A stretch of DNA of 64,000 nt from Rebecca billardiae RCC1528 (Eukaryota > Haptophyta), in NCBI GenBank assembly GCA_965240325.2, contig OZ251231.1, positions 2,356,001 to 2,420,000 of the forward strand, written 5' to 3'. The notes beneath the pieces were generated by a model. The model worked only from the letters and a program-made list of their open reading frames with translations. It made no database searches and was not told where the DNA came from. A program made the translations under genes and the position numbers. Positions within the stretch are counted from its first letter, which is position 1. Every line of letters starts with the position of its first letter. This document shows positions 63,572 through 64,000 of the stretch, one piece after another.

Positions 63572-64000
63572 GACGCCATGTCATCACTCCATGACTCGGC
63601 CCGATCATTTATCGCCGGGGACGGGGTTGCCGTTGTGCTCCAGGCCATGAGGTCCTCCTGCGATCGGGCGCTCGGAGCGGAGCGACGAAGAGTGCGGCGG
63701 CATGGGGATCGGGGTTACGGGGTAAGACATCGGAATTATACCGAAACCGGCTGGACGCAGCCTCAGGCTTGTAGTGCGTGCCCCGCTGCCGTAGATCACT
63801 TTGCACTCGATCCCCGTGTCCGTCGCACTCTCCCTACAGTATCGTCGCTGGGATCAGCCCCGACCTGATAGACTGCTTGCCGCCCTTCATTTCAACCGTT
63901 CCTGGCGGCAATCGTCTAGGCTGGCAGCATCGCAAATTGTCCCGTCTTAGTGCTGTCGCACGGGGGGCTGCCGTCAGCCACAGGCGAGATGAGGGTCCAC
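63572..64000. other. Right edge, no supported gene
   Basis: A minus-strand frame ending at 63605 (protein-like region GIECKVIYGSGARTTSLRLR) and a short frame from ATG 63897 preceded by AGGAA are open here, but neither has a recognisable domain. Confidence 0.35.

Noticed and set aside
1-64000. CRISPR arrays, bacterial operons, rRNA or tRNA genes
   Set aside because: No spaced direct-repeat array, and no tRNA or rRNA was recognised by eye; a covariance-model scan would be needed to exclude tRNAs.

Overview
The window looks like a nuclear segment of a GC-rich unicellular alga. Genes are mostly single-exon, or carry a few short GT-AG introns (58-230 nt) whose donors are often GTGCGC. Intergenic DNA is AT-richer and full of microsatellites. 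The gene set is eukaryotic: ATP23 metalloprotease, MOSC/mARC, Mpv17, a La-motif protein, a GATA factor, a JmjC protein and GT25. Algal hints are a plastid-type presequence on the Mpv17 homologue (hydrophobic signal followed by A-F), a protein resembling red chlorophyll catabolite reductase, a hybrid histidine kinase and an AI-2E-type carrier. A secondary-plastid alga, perhaps a haptophyte, is my best guess; this is inference from composition and content, not from a marker gene.

Layout. 1-6.3 kb: 5' end of a protein kinase (runs off the left edge), a tandem FkbM-like methyltransferase, a flavin amine oxidase and an MFS carrier. 6.7-12.6 kb: acyl-CoA dehydrogenase / FKBP-CS protein, and alpha/beta hydrolase / RCCR-like protein, each pair divergent. 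14.2-24.6 kb: MOSC protein, Mpv17 protein, a 1183-residue three-domain enzyme (GT92-like + PhyH + aldo-keto reductase), an SLC19-like transporter and a GT25 glycosyltransferase. 25.7-32.5 kb: a large La-motif protein divergent from an AI-2E family membrane protein. 32.5-34.6 kb: repeats only. 34.6-39.9 kb: an unknown polytopic membrane protein, ATP23 and a kynurenine-monooxygenase-like flavoprotein. 40.0-42.3 kb: two adjacent foldback elements of about 1.1 kb. 42.5-49.0 kb: a 1557-residue protein made of about 14 zinc-ribbon-like modules alternating with IQ motifs, and a membrane-anchored JmjC-domain protein. 49-53.4 kb: gene-free, with dispersed repeats. 53.4-58.9 kb: a GATA-finger protein, a coiled-coil protein and a small hypothetical gene. 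60-62.8 kb: a membrane hybrid histidine kinase. 62.8-64 kb: a tandem duplication and no convincing gene.

A recurring theme is head-to-head gene pairs separated by about 140-450 bp, suggesting bidirectional promoters. There is no evidence of one pathway-like cluster. Most genes are housekeeping or metabolic. The least ordinary items are the zinc-ribbon/IQ array protein, the GT92-PhyH-AKR fusion, the paired foldback elements with a 7-bp flanking repeat, and several short sequences shared between distant non-coding regions. Exon junctions were read by eye from splice consensus and frame continuity; none is confirmed by transcripts.
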